Source of the DNA: Rhodohalobacter sp. SW132
Lineage (GTDB): Bacteria > Bacteroidota > Rhodothermia > Balneolales > Balneolaceae
DNA: 64,000 nucleotides
Direction of reading: 5' to 3'
NCBI RefSeq assembly: GCF_003390325.1
Contig: NZ_QUOK01000002.1
Coordinates: 248,001-312,000 of the forward strand
Shown here piece by piece: positions 36,969 through 48,020 of this stretch. The position numbers and the translations under genes were made by a program. Numbering within the stretch: the stretch's first letter is position 1; every line of letters starts with the position of its first letter. The notes below the pieces were generated by a model that had not been told where the DNA came from, made no database searches, and was given only the letters and a program-made list of their open reading frames with translations.

Positions 36969-39449
36969 TTATTTGATTAACGTCATCTTTTTAACATCTC
37001 TGTAATTTCCGGCTCGGATTTCATAAAAATAGATTCCGGTTGATAAATTTGACGCATCAAACCGTATGGTATGGCTTCCTGCCGTTTGCCGACTATTTAC
37101 AAGTGTTTGAATTCGTCTGCCCGTTACATCATACACGTGCAGTGTAACATCGGTTGCAGCCGGAAGCGTGTATGAAATCGTAGTTGCCGGGTTAAACGGG
37201 TTTGGATAGTTGTTTTTTAAATCGAATTTTTGAGGTTGTGTATCGGTGATATCTTCAGTGCTGACGTTCAGTTCAACATTTGCTGTATCAACATAAGCTC
37301 TCAGCCATTCGAGGGCCGGCCGTTCCTCGCCGTTGTTTCGAACCAGGAATGCATCCTGATCTTGTCGCCACAATCCGGGTCTCCATCCCCAGAACGTAAC
37401 ACCTTCCACTGCAGGGTGCTCCCAGAAAGTTGGGAAAATGCGCTGCATATTTTCAAGTTGTACCTGATCAGATTGTGCTTCAGTACCACTCGGATATCCA
37501 TCGATATCCATTTCTGTGGCTTGAATTGGTAAACCGGTCTCAGCCAGCAGATCCAGTACGGATGTCATTTGAGCACGAGTTCCCACAGTTGAGAATCCAT
37601 GGGCCTGAACGCCAATCACATCAATTAAGTCCCGATCTATCAGGTCATCTATAATTTGTCTGTAATTTGCAGCGTTTTGGGTATTCCAGGTATGACTGCT
37701 TACGATATTATAATCATTGATCATTAGCTTACTGTTGGGGAATCGCTCTCGGGCCATTTCAAAAGCCGTAATGATCCAGTCATGTCCGGTTTCACCGGTT
37801 CCGCCCAAAGCTTCAATATAGTTGGCAGAACCGCTTTGTCCGTCTGGTAATTGGTGACCACAGCAGCCCTCATTGACCACTTCCACATATTCCATGTCTG
37901 GATATCGCTCAGCAACGGCATCATACCACTCTTCGATAGCTACAAGCTGCTCTTCTGTGCTCAGATCGTTAATCCAGCCAGGTTGTTGTCCACCCCAAGT
38001 TAGGATGTGAAATCGGTAGGGAAACCCATTGTCTCTGGCAAGATTATAGGAGGCATCAAGCGCTCCCCAATTATAATTGCCACGGGTTCCTTCTACGCTG
38101 CCCCATTTACCGGCATTTTCAGCCGTTACCTGGTTCCAGTAGTATTCGAAGTTTTCTGTTTGTGCAGGACTGTAGATGTTCCCCAGCCATTTCTCTTTAC
38201 CCTGAGCGATCGGGTCCTGGGGTTCAACAGGCGAAATGGGAGGGATCGGTGAACCAGCTTCGCCATTATCCAGATTTTCTACAGTGTAGTAAAAATCGGA
38301 GAGGCCAAAGGCAATTTTATCAATTCTGAATCCGTCCTCGCTTGCACCAATTTGAAAGGTATAGGTTAGGTTTTCGGGATCATCTACAATAAACGTATCC
38401 GCAGGTGCACTTTGATAACCGTTTTTCGTGAAATTCACCCACTTCCAGACTTCAGACCCGAGGCCGCCCGCTTCTCTTACTACATCATCCGGCATATTAA
38501 AACCAGCAGCTGCAAGCCCGTTTATTGCCTGCCAGTCATCCGGATTATCAGGTGATTTCTCGCCAAATCCACGTGGAGTGAACCAGCTGTCATCGTCAAA
38601 GGATTGGGAGCCAACGTATACCCTTGCAAAAAGATCGTAATTTCCGGTATCAGGGAAGGTGATTTCGTAGGTAATGGTTCGGTTTTCCCCGGGAAATGTT
38701 CCGGAGCCGGATGTTTCGCTTATATCTGTTGTAATTTCAACATATGTGCTTCCATCATCGGCATCGGTATCTGTAATCCATTCGCTTCCCAATTCACCTG
38801 ATTCGGCATCAAAAACCAATGGAATTCCAATAATCTTCGGATGGGTGATACTTACACTATCTAAATAGATAGTTTTTCCAATATTCTCTTCAAAACTGAA
38901 ATGCATTGGAGCGCGGAGCGTATCGGCTCCGTTGGGTGCTGTAAAATTAAAACTAAACTCCTGCCATTCTGTAGTCAGCGATACATCATTGCTTCCTACC
39001 CGACCAAGTTCCATAAAGTTATTGTTAGGGTCGTGAACGGTGAAGTTTGCTGTGCCACCTGCTTCTGACGATTTTGCCCATAAAGATACGGTATACGTCA
39101 ACCCTCCAATAACAGGAACGCCTTCGTTTACAGCGCCAAGACTATACTCTTCGGAACCTGTACTTTCAACGGTAACAGCCAGGGCCCGGTTTCCATCTTT
39201 AGTGACACTATCAACAATTGCGTAAGTGCCAGCTGCGCCATCATCCAGTACAAAGAATTGCCACCCTTCAACAGCGGCTGTATCCCCGGATGTGGTTACC
39301 TCAGACAGTTCGAAACTGCCATTCGTATTTACGATTACGTCCTGCTGGGCATAAATTTTTTCGGAGATACCGCTAATCGATACCAGCAACAATCCCAACA
39401 CAAAACAAAGAGTGACTTTTGTAAATTTGTATCTATATATATGTTCCAT
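36969..39449 (-). CDS. second multi-CBM GH10 endo-xylanase with T9SS tail
   Basis: The 826-residue enzyme has a signal peptide (to IYAQ, about 34), one CBM4/9-like module (37-205), a CBM6/35-like module (210-400, IPLVFDAESGELGSEW), a GH10 barrel (415-735) and a T9SS tail (745-826, [11 protein letters not shown]). Acid/base E527 (EVVNEG, followed by CCG) and nucleophile E646 (QATEMDID) are present. The last three modules are highly similar to those at 23705. CBM A/B/C are replaced by a single one. It is the third gene of a minus-strand operon after GH43 and the esterase, with 33 nt to the esterase stop. A TTGAGCAA copy overlaps its start (39449-39456), possibly by chance. Confidence 0.94.
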   Translation of the reverse strand: MEHIYRYKFTKVTLCFVLGLLLVSISGISEKIYAQQDVIVNTNGSFELSEVTTSGDTAAVEGWQFFVLDDGAAGTYAIVDSVTKDGNRALAVTVESTGSEEYSLGAVNEGVPVIGGLTYTVSLWAKSSEAGGTANFTVHDPNNNFMELGRVGSNDVSLTTEWQEFSFNFTAPNGADTLRAPMHFSFEENIGKTIYLDSVSITHPKIIGIPLVFDAESGELGSEWITDTDADDGSTYVEITTDISETSGSGTFPGENRTITYEITFPDTGNYDLFARVYVGSQSFDDDSWFTPRGFGEKSPDNPDDWQAINGLAAAGFNMPDDVVREAGGLGSEVWKWVNFTKNGYQSAPADTFIVDDPENLTYTFQIGASEDGFRIDKIAFGLSDFYYTVENLDNGEAGSPIPPISPVEPQDPIAQGKEKWLGNIYSPAQTENFEYYWNQVTAENAGKWGSVEGTRGNYNWGALDASYNLARDNGFPYRFHILTWGGQQPGWINDLSTEEQLVAIEEWYDAVAERYPDMEYVEVVNEGCCGHQLPDGQSGSANYIEALGGTGETGHDWIITAFEMARERFPNSKLMINDYNIVSSHTWNTQNAANYRQIIDDLIDRDLIDVIGVQAHGFSTVGTRAQMTSVLDLLAETGLPIQATEMDIDGYPSGTEAQSDQVQLENMQRIFPTFWEHPAVEGVTFWGWRPGLWRQDQDAFLVRNNGEERPALEWLRAYVDTANVELNVSTEDITDTQPQKFDLKNNYPNPFNPATTISYTLPAATDVTLHVYDVTGRRIQTLVNSRQTAGSHTIRFDASNLSTGIYFYEIRAGNYRDVKKMTLIK

Positions 39450-39482
39450 TGAGCAATGATTTTTTGATTATGATGATTTTTA

Positions 39483-40352
<870 letters not shown>

Positions 40353-40467
40353 TTATTTCATTTTAGTGTTTAAATACTGAAGCGGACAACAGTACCGGAT
40401 ATTTAAAGCTGAGATATTTCTTGCGAGAAAATTGGTGATGTTCTTCGGGTAAAACTAAGACAGTCTG

Positions 40468-42108
40468 CTATGGCGTAAACAGGGTGTTGTTCACCCTGAA
40501 ATAGTCAAAATCCACATATCCGCCAGTATTTTCGGTTGCGTAGCTAAAGAGTGCAAAACGGTACCCCATAAAATGGGGCAGAGTGTAAGCCATATTCAGC
40601 AGTTCTCCCGCCGGGTTCCAGATATCGCCATCCAGGCTGTAAAAGAAAAATGCTTCGTCAATTCTGTCTTTAAAATTGAATGAAATTTTCAAATACACGT
40701 GATCCTCATCTATCAAAATTCGCTCCTTTTCATCATAAGAGTCCGAATCACCTTTAGCCATCACAAGATATTTTTGATCATCGTCCATGGCTATTCCAAT
40801 AAACCCATAGTTTTCCTGGAGGGCACCGAGGCCTGCATAATCACCATTTTTCATGTTGCTGATATCTATTCGAACGGTGCCTGTACATTCGGGGCCAAAG
40901 GTTCGCTGAGTGAGAGTATTCTTAGTGTCAAGGAATCCTGAATCTACAGCACCGTTTGTAAGCCTGAGATAACCGGGCCGGTCGGTCAGTGACCAGTACT
41001 CTTCAACCGGGTTGTGATTCCACTGCCAGACCAGGGGAAGCCCGTTTAGAACTGAATCCATCGATCTGTTTTCATTTTCTTCAGCGGGCACAACAAACTC
41101 ATCGGATGCCACAATCCCTGAAATCCCACGTACTTCCGTATCGATATCAAGATGCAACGGAGCGGTTCCGTTATCGCCAAACAGGGGCCACCCATCATTC
41201 CACCGAATAGGCACCAGATAAGGTGTTCGTCCGACTGCTCCGTTATCCTGAAACAAAAAAGCGTACCAATCACCTTCAGGGGTGTCGATTAAGCCACCCT
41301 GTGCTATTCCCTGATCCTGTAAGGCAATTTTTCCGTTATATTCTCCGAATAATGAGTCGGAGCGATAAATCAATTGGGTACGCATGCTTTCCTGCGGCCA
41401 TGTGATGAGCGAGACATAGTACATGCCGTCAATTTTCTGAAGATGAGCACCTTCGGCGGGAACAATAAAATCATCCCCTGCAATTGCATCTGCTTCAGGT
41501 ATTAATATCTGGTCCATACCATCTTCTTTGATGGCGGTGACATCGGCAGTGAGCTCTATGATTCTAATATCGCTCGTATCGTATATCAGGTAGGCACGCC
41601 CATTTTCAAAAAAGAGAGAGGGGTCATGATAAACCGTATCCATTGTATGTCTGTCCCATGAGCCAGATTCAATATCATCCGTTTGAAAGATGTAGGTTTT
41701 GTTTGTGGTATAGGAAAACGTGACCAGGTAAAAAGTTCCTTCATGGTATTTAAGACTGCTTGCCCAGGAACCGCGGCCATACGTATTTTCACCATTTAGC
41801 AGTTTAGAGGCATCATTTTCAGCTAAAATGTCATAAACGTAATTCACAATTTTCCAATTGACGAGGTCTGTGGATTTCATGATCGGAACACCCGGATTCA
41901 TGTGCATTGTAGTGCTGCTCATGTAATAGGTATCATCAACACGAATAACGGAAGGGTCCGGTACATCCGCCCAGATTACAGGATTTTGAGGGGCTGATTC
42001 GTCAGTTTGTGCATAAATTTCCGGTTGAATAAATAGGGACGCGAGTAGAAAGGAGCATATACTCACTAATGAAATCTCATATACTTTGTTCGTATCTCTC
42101 ATGGCCAT
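40468..42108 (-). CDS. GH43 beta-xylosidase/arabinofuranosidase
   Basis: First gene of the minus-strand operon. The 546-residue protein has a hydrophobic N-terminal signal (to IYAQ, about 34), a GH43 propeller (about 42-340) and a C-terminal beta-sandwich (about 345-546), the arrangement of subfamily 12-like enzymes. Catalytic triad: base D51 (VPDPSV), D162 (HDPSLFF) and acid E219 (PAEGAH). No T9SS tail, so a periplasmic enzyme is expected, unlike the GH43 at 34592. The operator AAGCGCTT at 42181-42188 lies 73 nt upstream of the start. Confidence 0.91.
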   Translation of the reverse strand: MAMRDTNKVYEISLVSICSFLLASLFIQPEIYAQTDESAPQNPVIWADVPDPSVIRVDDTYYMSSTTMHMNPGVPIMKSTDLVNWKIVNYVYDILAENDASKLLNGENTYGRGSWASSLKYHEGTFYLVTFSYTTNKTYIFQTDDIESGSWDRHTMDTVYHDPSLFFENGRAYLIYDTSDIRIIELTADVTAIKEDGMDQILIPEADAIAGDDFIVPAEGAHLQKIDGMYYVSLITWPQESMRTQLIYRSDSLFGEYNGKIALQDQGIAQGGLIDTPEGDWYAFLFQDNGAVGRTPYLVPIRWNDGWPLFGDNGTAPLHLDIDTEVRGISGIVASDEFVVPAEENENRSMDSVLNGLPLVWQWNHNPVEEYWSLTDRPGYLRLTNGAVDSGFLDTKNTLTQRTFGPECTGTVRIDISNMKNGDYAGLGALQENYGFIGIAMDDDQKYLVMAKGDSDSYDEKERILIDEDHVYLKISFNFKDRIDEAFFFYSLDGDIWNPAGELLNMAYTLPHFMGYRFALFSYATENTGGYVDFDYFRVNNTLFTP

Positions 42109-42505
42109 AAAACAAGTGGATTTTAATGGTTCCTTTAGTTCTCTGTTTAAATCAAACCCTGCTCGAAAAAATGTTAAAAAAAGCGCTTCCGTTTTTATAT
42201 AAAAAAATATTAGAATACCTTAGTGAAAGTGTATTAATAACACTTATTAAAAACAAAAAATATTCCACTAATTTTCGATATTTCTTAAAATAATTTTAGA
42301 GAATTGCACTCTTAATTCGATGAACAGATAGTTGGATTAACCGTACTCATAATCTTCTGAATGAATAACTTCCGAAACAAAGCGTGGATACAGTTCAGAC
42401 CTCTAAAAAAACCTTACCTCAATACTTTTATAATCACTCGGGGTATTTATTAAAAACTGAAACGGGTTGATAGTAATTTATGCCCACAAAATTCAATGGT
42501 GAAAA
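42109..42505. promoter_or_regulatory. divergent regulatory region between GH43 and GH30
   Basis: No gene here. It holds the LacI-type operator AAGCGCTT (42181-42188), 73 nt upstream of the minus-strand GH43 and 318 nt from the plus-strand GH30. No TTGAGCAA-type motif was found. Confidence 0.5.
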
Positions 42506-44143
42506 ATGAACATACCTGCTACAAACAAAGCCCTCACATTTTTTAAGATGTCCGGCACATTTATAATCTGTCTTCTGATTTCATTTTTGAATCAATCTCC
42601 CGCTCAGGCACAAAGTGAACAAAATGTTATTATTTATGCAGACAGTACTGCGCAAATCATTCGCGGTTTTGGTGCCGCAAACATCGTAGGATGGTGGCCG
42701 GATATGACGCCCGGGGATGTGGAAAACGCCTTTGGTATGGAAGATGGCCAGCTTGGGATGTCGATCCTTCGGATACGGATCTCGCCAGACGAGAATCAAT
42801 GGGGAGATAATCTACCCACGGCACAAATGGCCTACGATATGGGCGTTAAAGTAATTGCATCCCCGTGGAGCCCGCCTGCGGAAATGAAAACAAACAACGA
42901 GTTGATAGGAGGGAGCCTTCGACCGGATGCCTATGCCGATTATGCGGATCATCTGAACCGTTTTGCAGATTTTATGGAAGAGAACGGGGTACCGCTTTAC
43001 GGAATTTCGATCCAGAATGAGCCCGATATTCAGGTGAGTTATGAGTCCTGCGACTGGACACCCGAAGAGATGATTACATTTCTGCGTGATCACGGAGATT
43101 CGATCGGCCCCAGAATTATCGCGCCTGAATCCTTTCAGTTTCTAAGGGAGATGTCGGATCCTATTCTGAATGATTCCCTTGCTGCCGCACAAGTGGATAT
43201 TCTGGGCGGCCACATTTATGGAGGCGGAAACTTCCGATATCCGCTTGCTGAGCAAAAAGGCAAAGAGATCTGGATGACAGAATATCTTCTTAACCTCGGA
43301 ACGGGAAATACGGGCGCTGATCCATGGAGTTCCTACAGTGAAGAGGAAGTATGGGATGAAACCCTAACAATGCTCAGTTCCATGCAGCGATCTATGAGGA
43401 ATAACTGGAACGCCTACATCTGGTGGTATCTGCAGAGATACTATTCGTTTATCGGTGATGGGGATGAGGGAACGGAAAATGGCGAAATCTTAAAAAGAGG
43501 ATACGCCTTTGCACACTTCTCTCGCTTTGTTCGTCCGGGATATCATCGTGTACATGCGAGTGTTCCTTTTGATGTTGGATTTACTCAGTTTTCAGCCACT
43601 GCGTATAAAGATATGGATTCGTCTCAATTGGTCGTAATTGCGGTAAATGGTGAGAATTCCGACAGGGAGTACACGTTTACGTTCCAGGATTCGGCACCAT
43701 CACAAATCAGGCAATTTCAAACCAGTTTAACTCAGAACCTGGAACAGCTTGAAAATCCCGATCTTGATCCGGATGGCAGATCCTTTACGGCCACCATACC
43801 GGCAAGATCGGTCACCACGTTTGTAGGAGATGAGGTTCAGGCTGTTTCAAATAAGATTGATGAAAACAGGAACCGGCCGAATTCCGTGCAGCTGCGGCAA
43901 AACTATCCCAACCCGTTTAACCCGTCCACGACGATTCATTATCGATTAACTGAAGCCGGAAACATAACGCTGAAAGTGTTTGATATGACGGGACGTGAAG
44001 TGGCTACATTAACAAACGGAATACAAACCGCAGGTGATCACCGGATCTCTTTTGATGCTACAAATCTATCCAGCGGCATTTATATCTATCGATTGCAGGC
44101 CGGTGACAGGGTGCTGACCCGAAAGATGACGCTGATAAAGTAG
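42506..44143 (+). CDS. GH30 glucuronoxylanase with T9SS tail
   Basis: Retaining GH30 enzyme, likely glucuronoxylan endo-xylanase (subfamily 8-like). The 545-residue protein has a signal peptide (to QAQ, about 35), barrel (36-380) with IRGFGAANIVGW near the start, acid/base E172 (IQNEPD) and nucleophile E259 (WMTEYLL), the side beta-domain (to about 450) and a T9SS tail (460-545, [12 protein letters not shown]). Subfamily assignment and the requirement for glucuronate side chains are inference. It is divergent from GH43 and followed by a strong terminator. Confidence 0.92.
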   Translation: MNIPATNKALTFFKMSGTFIICLLISFLNQSPAQAQSEQNVIIYADSTAQIIRGFGAANIVGWWPDMTPGDVENAFGMEDGQLGMSILRIRISPDENQWGDNLPTAQMAYDMGVKVIASPWSPPAEMKTNNELIGGSLRPDAYADYADHLNRFADFMEENGVPLYGISIQNEPDIQVSYESCDWTPEEMITFLRDHGDSIGPRIIAPESFQFLREMSDPILNDSLAAAQVDILGGHIYGGGNFRYPLAEQKGKEIWMTEYLLNLGTGNTGADPWSSYSEEEVWDETLTMLSSMQRSMRNNWNAYIWWYLQRYYSFIGDGDEGTENGEILKRGYAFAHFSRFVRPGYHRVHASVPFDVGFTQFSATAYKDMDSSQLVVIAVNGENSDREYTFTFQDSAPSQIRQFQTSLTQNLEQLENPDLDPDGRSFTATIPARSVTTFVGDEVQAVSNKIDENRNRPNSVQLRQNYPNPFNPSTTIHYRLTEAGNITLKVFDMTGREVATLTNGIQTAGDHRISFDATNLSSGIYIYRLQAGDRVLTRKMTLIK

Positions 44144-44173
44144 GAGGTGAAAATTTTTGGTTAAAAACACATC

Positions 44174-44213
44174 AGATCTGCAATGTCTCAAAAAGACTTT
44201 GCAGATCTTTTCT
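44174..44213 (+). terminator. Rho-independent terminator after GH30
   Basis: Stem AGATCTGCAATGTCT/AGACTTTGCAGATCT (15 bp, one mismatch), followed by TTTCT. Confidence 0.85.
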
Positions 44214-44230
44214 AAGCCTAATTGAACAAC

Positions 44231-44432
44231 CTGGCAGAGTACGAAGCGCAGCGTAGTTCCTGCAAGAGTTGTGTATTTCGAGGCGAGGAACTCGATGCAG
44301 CCCTTACAAAACCAGTTGTAACTCTGCCAGCAGCTCTCCGTCAGCCGACGGATCGTGGTCTTGCAGGTCACAGTTAAAGTCCTGCGGGCTCTGCCAGGAA
44401 CCTCTCTTCGTTCGTTACTCTTGCAGGTCCTT
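44231..44432. repeat. dispersed intergenic repeat (copy A)
   Basis: Two blocks, GGCAGAGTACGAAGCGCAGC plus GTAGTTCCTGCAAGAGTTGTGT at 44233-44274, and CTGCCAGGAACCTCTCTTCG with TTACTCTTGCAGGTCC at 44391-44430. Related blocks occur at 49581-49714 and 51927-51978. CTGCCAGG/CCTGGCAG can pair between blocks. The element is adjacent to the 3' end of the CotH gene, and no gene is seen in it. Confidence 0.7.
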
Positions 44433-44436
44433 GAAC

Positions 44437-47400
44437 TTATTTCACCAGCACCATCTGCCGGGTTTGGACGTCGTCTCCGGCCGTAAGGCGATAAACGTAA
44501 ACGCCGCTGGAGAGACCAGAGGCATCGAATGTAGCCTGGTGGTGGCCTGACTGAACCGGGCCATCCATAAGAACGGCAACGCGACGGCCGAGCATATCAA
44601 ATATTTCAAGGCGCACATCACTTTGAACCGGAAGCTGGTATCCGATTACCGTCACAGGGTTGAATGGATTGGGGTAGTTTTGGTCGAGCTGCACTTCTCG
44701 GGGCAGTTCCGTACCCGGCTCGATATCGATTGCAGTTTCACCATCCACGCTGATGGACGTTACCGCCATTTTGGAGCGCTGACCGCTCTCTTCATCCAGC
44801 CGCTCCCCGGTGTAGTAATACCGCCACAGAAGTTGTACGTACGCTTTGTTCTCAGCCTCTTGCGGCAGTGTCACCGGCCCGATCCATTCGCTGTGGCCCT
44901 CTTCATCGTTTCGTTCATATTCCACCGGATCACCATCTTCAGTCAGTAAATCCTGGAACTCACCCTCGTTTCCGATTCGGTACTGCAGCTGCAGGTTGTA
45001 CACTCTTGAATTTGGGCGAATGGTGCTGCCCTGCCAGTGTACGGAGATGTTTTTCATCTCCTGCGTGTCAAGAGCCAGTATTGCCCCGCCGAGGGTGGTG
45101 CCGGGATAGCCGGGGTTTCCATCCTCGTTTCCGGTGTTGATGAACGCAAATCCGTCTTGACCCAGTCCGTTGATCCGGGTGCGTGAATCTAAATCGTACA
45201 CGCCATCGGTAAAGCCTGCAACCTGTGCCGTCAGCTCCGGATCGCGCTCATCCATATACACAAACGCCATGTTGTCGGGATAACTTCCAGCCTCGGCATC
45301 GGCCGGCCACTCATCAAATTGATAGGAGCTGTCGCTCAGCCGGTGTGCAACAGGGAAGAGGTTGGCGTTGGGGTCTTCTTCAAACACGGCGGTTACCGAT
45401 AGGGGAGATGTGAGATTATGGCTGAACTCCGTCAGGTGAGATTCGGCGTCGATCCCTTCCCAGTGGGAGAACCGATAGCCGGGCAGGGGCTCGGCTTTCA
45501 GCGTGACGGGAATCCCCTCAAAATAGGTTCCGGTCCACGGATACGGCTCCGGGCCGATCCCCGGCGTCTCCCCGCTGATGGCGATCGTGTTCACATGAAC
45601 AAACCCTTCGGCGGGGTTCGAGATATCAACGGTTATGTCATGCTCGTTTTCAATTTCAAAAAAGTCGAACAGATGCTGGCGAGCGTAGCCCGGACGTTGT
45701 TCTGCGTAGTTAACCAGGTTAGCTTCAATCCGGCCTTCCCAATCGCTGAGTCCGCCCCAGGGCCTGCTCCACCGCTCGTGATGCTCTGCAATTTCAGGCT
45801 GAATTCGATCCGTCATCTCACGAATAACACGAACGATCCAGTCTGTTCTGAATCCGCTGTTTAACTGATCCAGATACCGCGTGATGAAATCATTCCGGAA
45901 TCTCTCATTCTCCAGCAAAGATCGAAATATAAATGTTGACCAGGATGGGTTTGGCCATGAATCCCCGTCGGGGTAGGCGGCAAATTCCAGGGTATTATGA
46001 TGGGCGCCTTCGCCGAAGCGGCTGAATCCAAAATCGGTATCAAATAACAGCCATCGCCATCTTCCGTCGAGCTGACCGGGTGCATCCGGATTGTAACTGT
46101 CCGTTCGATATCGCCAGTAGTCGATGTTATTGCCGGGCCAGTCGGTATTCCCAACAAAGATCTGTGCAATTTGATAATCGATAAAGTTATCTGTATCCAT
46201 CCGGGTTTGAATATCTTCGTAGTGATGGTCTTGGGCTATATCATTCTCTTCCATGTAATTCCACATCTGCGTATAGTGAAGATCATCGCCTTCCTTAATG
46301 GTAGAACTGCCGCTGAGCAGGTCGATGTTTTCTGGATCAGCACCGTGAACCCGCTCCAGGTAATGTTTATCATATCGCTCTCTCATGCTCAGAATTCCCC
46401 AGTATTCACCGTTAATAAACACGATGTACGGCTGATACGCCTGCGTATCGAAATTCATGTGACCCACCATATTCTGAATCATTGGGTCGCGGATCATCAT
46501 ATTATCCCAGTCGTTTCCACTGTTGCGCAAAATCAGCCGGTTGTACTCGTTGTAGGGGTTGTCGGGGATCATTTGATGATAAAACCGATTATCTCCATAC
46601 TGATTGCGGGCATAGAGGCGGAATGATTTTATCGGGAATGACCGGCTTGATCCGCCATGCAGCCGAACACCCAAATCCTGGTTGAAAACACGCTCTGTTA
46701 CACCAGGTTCAAATATCTCCATCGAAGCGGGGCGCTCCCACTCGATTCCACGCTGGTTATAGTTGGCCACCGCATGATGACTATTGTACATCGGGTTCAC
46801 ATCGTCATAAATTTTACCCGGCACATACATTCCCGTTTCATAATCGAACAGGTAATCCTCCTGGATGGATAGAGAGATCACCGGCAGGGTGTAACGTTCT
46901 TCGGGTTGATCGGTTACAAAGTAGGTGTGAGTATCCGGTTTCGGTGAGGAATAGCCATTCTTTACCGCGACAGCACGAACAGCCGTACCTTTGAAGATCG
47001 GGTCATCAGGAAAATAATAGGGATGTTCATTTGATTCATATGTAGTTTGTTTACGGCTTAGATAATTCGGCTCATCGGATCTGTCATCAATTGTTAAAGT
47101 TGAGCCGGGTTCATATATCAGGGTTTCGTAACTGCGTTCTTGCAAATCGCCGGAGGGCCGGTAACGATCCATGTAGGAATAGGTTTGACCGCCCACTTTT
47201 TCAGGATCCGGCTCCGACCCGTCCAGTGTATAATAGATAGTTACATCCGGGTCGGGGTGGGAGAGGGTGAGTTCAAAAGGTGTATCATAAAAACCGCCGG
47301 TGTGCGAAAATTCAATAGGGTCGAGAATATCCCGGTAGCCGTCATCTCCGTTGGGTTCGCCCGGGGTGGGGTGGTCATAGAAATACCAGTCACCGGTGCC

Positions 47401-47871
47401 GTCGGGGTAGCGGCCCAGGCTGATGTCAGTGGGGATTTCAGTGGGTTCCAGTTCATCGATCCGCTCGCCATTTGGTGTGGTCAGCAGTACCTCTTCACCG
47501 GCTGAAGCGATACTGAAATTTGTATGTAACTCATCTTCTGGATCACTGCGATCTTTTCCGGATGCCCAAACCAGCAGAAACTCCCCCGGCTGGATTGTCA
47601 AATCTGGAAATTCCCATCGGAACGGGCGGTCATAATCATCAGACAAGCCAAAACCTTCCAGGTTCAGCGGCTGGTCCCCGGCGTAGTAGAGTTCGATCCA
47701 ATCTTCGTTATCGCCATCTTCATCAGTAATGCCCCACCCGTTGGAGGCGAGAATTTCATTCAGAAAGAGTTGCTGGGCTGAAACCTGACCGGGTTCCAGA
47801 AAAATTGAGGCCACGAACAGGAAAGAGAGGCAGAGTAGCGTTTTATAAATTGCACCGGCAGAGATCTTCAT
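44437..47871 (-). CDS. CotH-like/lamin-tail surface protein with T9SS tail (copy 1)
   Basis: The 1144-residue protein (ATG 47871, MKISAGAIYK) has a signal peptide (to SAQ, about 33), a lamin-tail domain (about 35-150, LNEILASNGWGITDEDGDNEDWIELY), a CHB_HEX_C-like domain (about 175-245, YYTLDGSEPDPE), a CotH kinase-like domain (about 330-690, HGGSSRSFPIKSFRLYARNQYGDN), an InlB-repeat-like and sandwich region, and a T9SS tail ([11 protein letters not shown]). CotH-like domains resemble spore-coat kinases; here a kinase function is unproven. It is a close paralog of the protein at 51985-55422. It may be a surface adhesin or matrix protein. Role in xylan use is unknown. Confidence 0.88.
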   Translation of the reverse strand: MKISAGAIYKTLLCLSFLFVASIFLEPGQVSAQQLFLNEILASNGWGITDEDGDNEDWIELYYAGDQPLNLEGFGLSDDYDRPFRWEFPDLTIQPGEFLLVWASGKDRSDPEDELHTNFSIASAGEEVLLTTPNGERIDELEPTEIPTDISLGRYPDGTGDWYFYDHPTPGEPNGDDGYRDILDPIEFSHTGGFYDTPFELTLSHPDPDVTIYYTLDGSEPDPEKVGGQTYSYMDRYRPSGDLQERSYETLIYEPGSTLTIDDRSDEPNYLSRKQTTYESNEHPYYFPDDPIFKGTAVRAVAVKNGYSSPKPDTHTYFVTDQPEERYTLPVISLSIQEDYLFDYETGMYVPGKIYDDVNPMYNSHHAVANYNQRGIEWERPASMEIFEPGVTERVFNQDLGVRLHGGSSRSFPIKSFRLYARNQYGDNRFYHQMIPDNPYNEYNRLILRNSGNDWDNMMIRDPMIQNMVGHMNFDTQAYQPYIVFINGEYWGILSMRERYDKHYLERVHGADPENIDLLSGSSTIKEGDDLHYTQMWNYMEENDIAQDHHYEDIQTRMDTDNFIDYQIAQIFVGNTDWPGNNIDYWRYRTDSYNPDAPGQLDGRWRWLLFDTDFGFSRFGEGAHHNTLEFAAYPDGDSWPNPSWSTFIFRSLLENERFRNDFITRYLDQLNSGFRTDWIVRVIREMTDRIQPEIAEHHERWSRPWGGLSDWEGRIEANLVNYAEQRPGYARQHLFDFFEIENEHDITVDISNPAEGFVHVNTIAISGETPGIGPEPYPWTGTYFEGIPVTLKAEPLPGYRFSHWEGIDAESHLTEFSHNLTSPLSVTAVFEEDPNANLFPVAHRLSDSSYQFDEWPADAEAGSYPDNMAFVYMDERDPELTAQVAGFTDGVYDLDSRTRINGLGQDGFAFINTGNEDGNPGYPGTTLGGAILALDTQEMKNISVHWQGSTIRPNSRVYNLQLQYRIGNEGEFQDLLTEDGDPVEYERNDEEGHSEWIGPVTLPQEAENKAYVQLLWRYYYTGERLDEESGQRSKMAVTSISVDGETAIDIEPGTELPREVQLDQNYPNPFNPVTVIGYQLPVQSDVRLEIFDMLGRRVAVLMDGPVQSGHHQATFDASGLSSGVYVYRLTAGDDVQTRQMVLVK

Positions 47872-48020
47872 GAAAAATCGTTCATTACATTTGCCCAAAG
47901 CATAGGAAACTTTTATTCAATTTGTAAACCCGGTTTGAGGATAGGATATCGATCATTCAATTTCTTTCCTGTTTATATCCAACAAACAGATGAGTCGCTA
48001 ATTAATTTACAGTTACATTA

